Source of the DNA: Porcincola intestinalis
Lineage (GTDB): Bacteria > Bacillota > Clostridia > Lachnospirales > Lachnospiraceae
Assembly (NCBI RefSeq): GCF_009696445.1
Contig: NZ_VULZ01000001.1
Span: 248,001-312,000 of the forward strand
Direction of reading: 5' to 3'
DNA length: 64,000 nucleotides
A program made the position numbers and the translations under genes. A model generated the notes under the pieces. That model did no database searches, was not told where the DNA came from, and was given only the letters and a program-made list of their open reading frames with translations. Each line of letters begins with the position of its first letter. Within the stretch, counting starts at the first letter, position 1. Shown here one piece after another: positions 62,720 to 64,000 of this stretch.

Positions 62720-64000
62720 ATACTCTCCGTCTTGATTTCCTCAATGATGTCTGATGCGGCTTCCCTCTTGCATCTGCATTGAGCAATACAAAGGACAACC
62801 ACCGCTGTCGCAAGTATCATCAGGCCAATCATACCATACGGAACCGGAATCGAGAATCTGCCAAATGCCTCCATAATCACCCTATCGAAAACCAGACACA
62901 AAGCAGCTGAGACCGGCAGCGACACCAGAACTGCCTTGAGGATCAGTCCGGAAAACTCCCTCAGCACCAGCCGGCGCATCTCCCTCCTCGTCATGCCCAC
63001 TGACCGCAGCATCGCATTCTGCCTTCTCCGCACCACGAAGAGACTGCAGACAGAATTATAGACATTCAGAAAGCAGATCAAAGAGCTGAAAAGCAGAAAC
63101 AAAAGCATCAGGGTACGGATCATCTTCGCCACCATCTCCAGGAAGGAACCGCTTTCAAGACTCCCTGAATCGACCAGCTGCAGATGCTTTGCCGACTCGA
63201 TCTGCGAGAGCACCGGCTCCGCCTCCTTCCCGGCATCAAAGCTGATCACTGTTGAAAAGGCCTGTTTCAGTCTCCGGTTTGCCCATTTCACAAGGCTCTC
63301 CCGGACAAACAGCCGGATATACTGCCCATCGTTGATTTTCAGCCACCTTGAGACCTGCTTTATGTCTCCGATCCCCGCAATTCGGAAGGAGACAGCATGA
63401 TCTTTTCCATCATCTCCGGTAAGTGTAGTCTGAATCCGGTCTCCAACCTTTTTATCCGTCATACGGGAGATTTCCACATATTTGTATCCAGACGGCTTTT
63501 TCCCCCAGATCTGATAACTGTCTGTCGACAGGTTGCCGGAGCTGCACAGGATACAGGATACCACTTTTTCAGCTCCCGCGACGTGATCCGTCGGATTGTC
63601 TCCAGATCCTTCAGAATCCCCGCCGACCGCCTTCAGCATCTTGTCAAACTCCCTGTCATCGAGAGCCAGAACGGATACCGTCCCGAAAAACCCGTTCTGG
63701 TAATAGTCTCGTGTGAATGCCTTCTTCGAGACCCCGTACTGTTTCAGAACCTGATAGAGCGCATTCCAGTATTCCTGGGAATACAGATCCCGGGCAGTGC
63801 TAGTAAATACGCCCGGCGTACTCTCGTCATAGCGAATCAGGTTCCGGATTCCAGCCGTCTTCTTCAGCTGGCTGTAAACCTGGTCCATATCCGCAGACTC
63901 ATCCCCATCAGACACAACGGACCACTTTCGTTTCAGTTCATCGCCGACCACTTCATCTGATGACCGATTCAGCTTATAATCCACCATCTGAATCACGCCA
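62716..64000 (-). CDS. FtsX-family ABC transporter permease (5' end beyond window)
   Basis: The last 428 codons are in the window; the frame is open to the right edge. An extracytoplasmic part of about 280 residues is followed by three membrane segments at the C-terminus (MIRTLMLLFLLFSSLICFLNVYN in part; then LILKAVLVSLPVSAALCLVF; then MIGLMILATAVVVLCIAQC). Between the first two lies RRRQNAMLRSVGMTRREMRRLV, the FtsX/MacB-type signature. Together with the adjacent two-component genes this resembles antimicrobial-peptide sensing and resistance modules (Bce-like); the ATPase gene is expected to the right. Confidence 0.88.
   Translation of the reverse strand, partial: GVIQMVDYKLNRSSDEVVGDELKRKWSVVSDGDESADMDQVYSQLKKTAGIRNLIRYDESTPGVFTSTARDLYSQEYWNALYQVLKQYGVSKKAFTRDYYQNGFFGTVSVLALDDREFDKMLKAVGGDSEGSGDNPTDHVAGAEKVVSCILCSSGNLSTDSYQIWGKKPSGYKYVEISRMTDKKVGDRIQTTLTGDDGKDHAVSFRIAGIGDIKQVSRWLKINDGQYIRLFVRESLVKWANRRLKQAFSTVISFDAGKEAEPVLSQIESAKHLQLVDSGSLESGSFLEMVAKMIRTLMLLFLLFSSLICFLNVYNSVCSLFVVRRRQNAMLRSVGMTRREMRRLVLREFSGLILKAVLVSLPVSAALCLVFDRVIMEAFGRFSIPVPYGMIGLMILATAVVVLCIAQCRCKREAASDIIEEIKTESI

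Overview
The window reads as a gene-dense chromosomal segment of an anaerobic, fermentative Firmicute, most likely a member of the Clostridia close to Lachnospiraceae. The support is indirect. It carries a glgC/glgD pair, oxygen-sensitive pyruvate formate-lyase under an FNR-type site, a GH3 beta-glucosidase with reversed domain order as known in rumen Clostridia, a complete SUF operon as the Fe-S assembly system, a small two-CxxC protein of a type common in Lachnospiraceae, and a Pro-Gly-Arg-His-Gln-Lys-Leu tRNA cluster. No phage, transposase or CRISPR array was seen. Nearly all genes left of 48.8 kb are on the minus strand.

Layout. 0-2.3 kb: fused FeoA-FeoB ferrous iron transporter (C-terminus off the left edge). 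2.6-4.9 kb: glycogen genes glgC-glgD. 5.0-6.3 kb: CbxX-type AAA ATPase. 6.5-10.3 kb: pflA-pflB with an FNR-type activator gene beside them. 10.5-12 kb: YgjP-like metallopeptidase and an ECF transporter S component. 12-19.4 kb: Lon-type AAA ATPase without a protease domain, a small Cys-rich protein, GH3 glucosidase, a two-component system and a small alarmone synthetase. 19.8-23.2 kb: sugar ABC importer behind paired operator-like repeats. 23.5-28.5 kb: sufCBDSU. 28.7-30.6 kb: rhomboid, CYTH and MntP-like proteins. 30.7-31.4 kb: seven tRNA genes. 31.5-36.2 kb: YfcE-like phosphodiesterase, RdgB/HAM1, secreted papain-like protease, rRNA methyltransferase, a candidate small RNA and PspC. 36.5-44.8 kb: the Dlt-like operon described below. 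44.9-48.8 kb: cobalamin genes cobQ, cobD-like and cbiB. 48.9-53.2 kb (plus strand): polar amino-acid ABC importer with a gamma-glutamyl hydrolase. 53.2-55.5 kb: ZIP transporter and enolase. 55.6-59.6 kb: HD hydrolase and a heterodimeric ABC exporter opposite a LysR gene. 61-64 kb: two-component system with an FtsX-type ABC permease (N-terminus off the right edge).

The most interesting locus is 36.5-44.8 kb. It has the parts of a D-alanylation (Dlt) system: an MBOAT acyltransferase, a DltD/AlgX-like SGNH protein, an amino-acid adenylating ligase and a carrier protein. Inserted between ligase and carrier protein is an intact fold-III PLP decarboxylase, translationally coupled to the ligase. A two-component system follows in the same direction. 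Ligase, PLP decarboxylase and carrier protein form a known module in other settings (butirosin BtrK, vicenistatin VinN/VinO/VinL, exosortase-A loci). Here it is joined to the export arm of a Dlt system, which suggests that a decarboxylated amino acyl group, rather than D-alanine, is put on a cell-surface polymer. This is inference.

Several regulatory sites can be read directly: an FNR box at -41.5 of pflA, a Fur-family box over the -10 of the ZIP gene, dual operator-like repeats at the sugar importer, an inverted repeat just after the suf promoter and a LysR-type box at the exporter. Both solute-binding proteins lack the lipobox cysteine expected in a monoderm. Several proteins carry low-complexity, often acidic, insertions.
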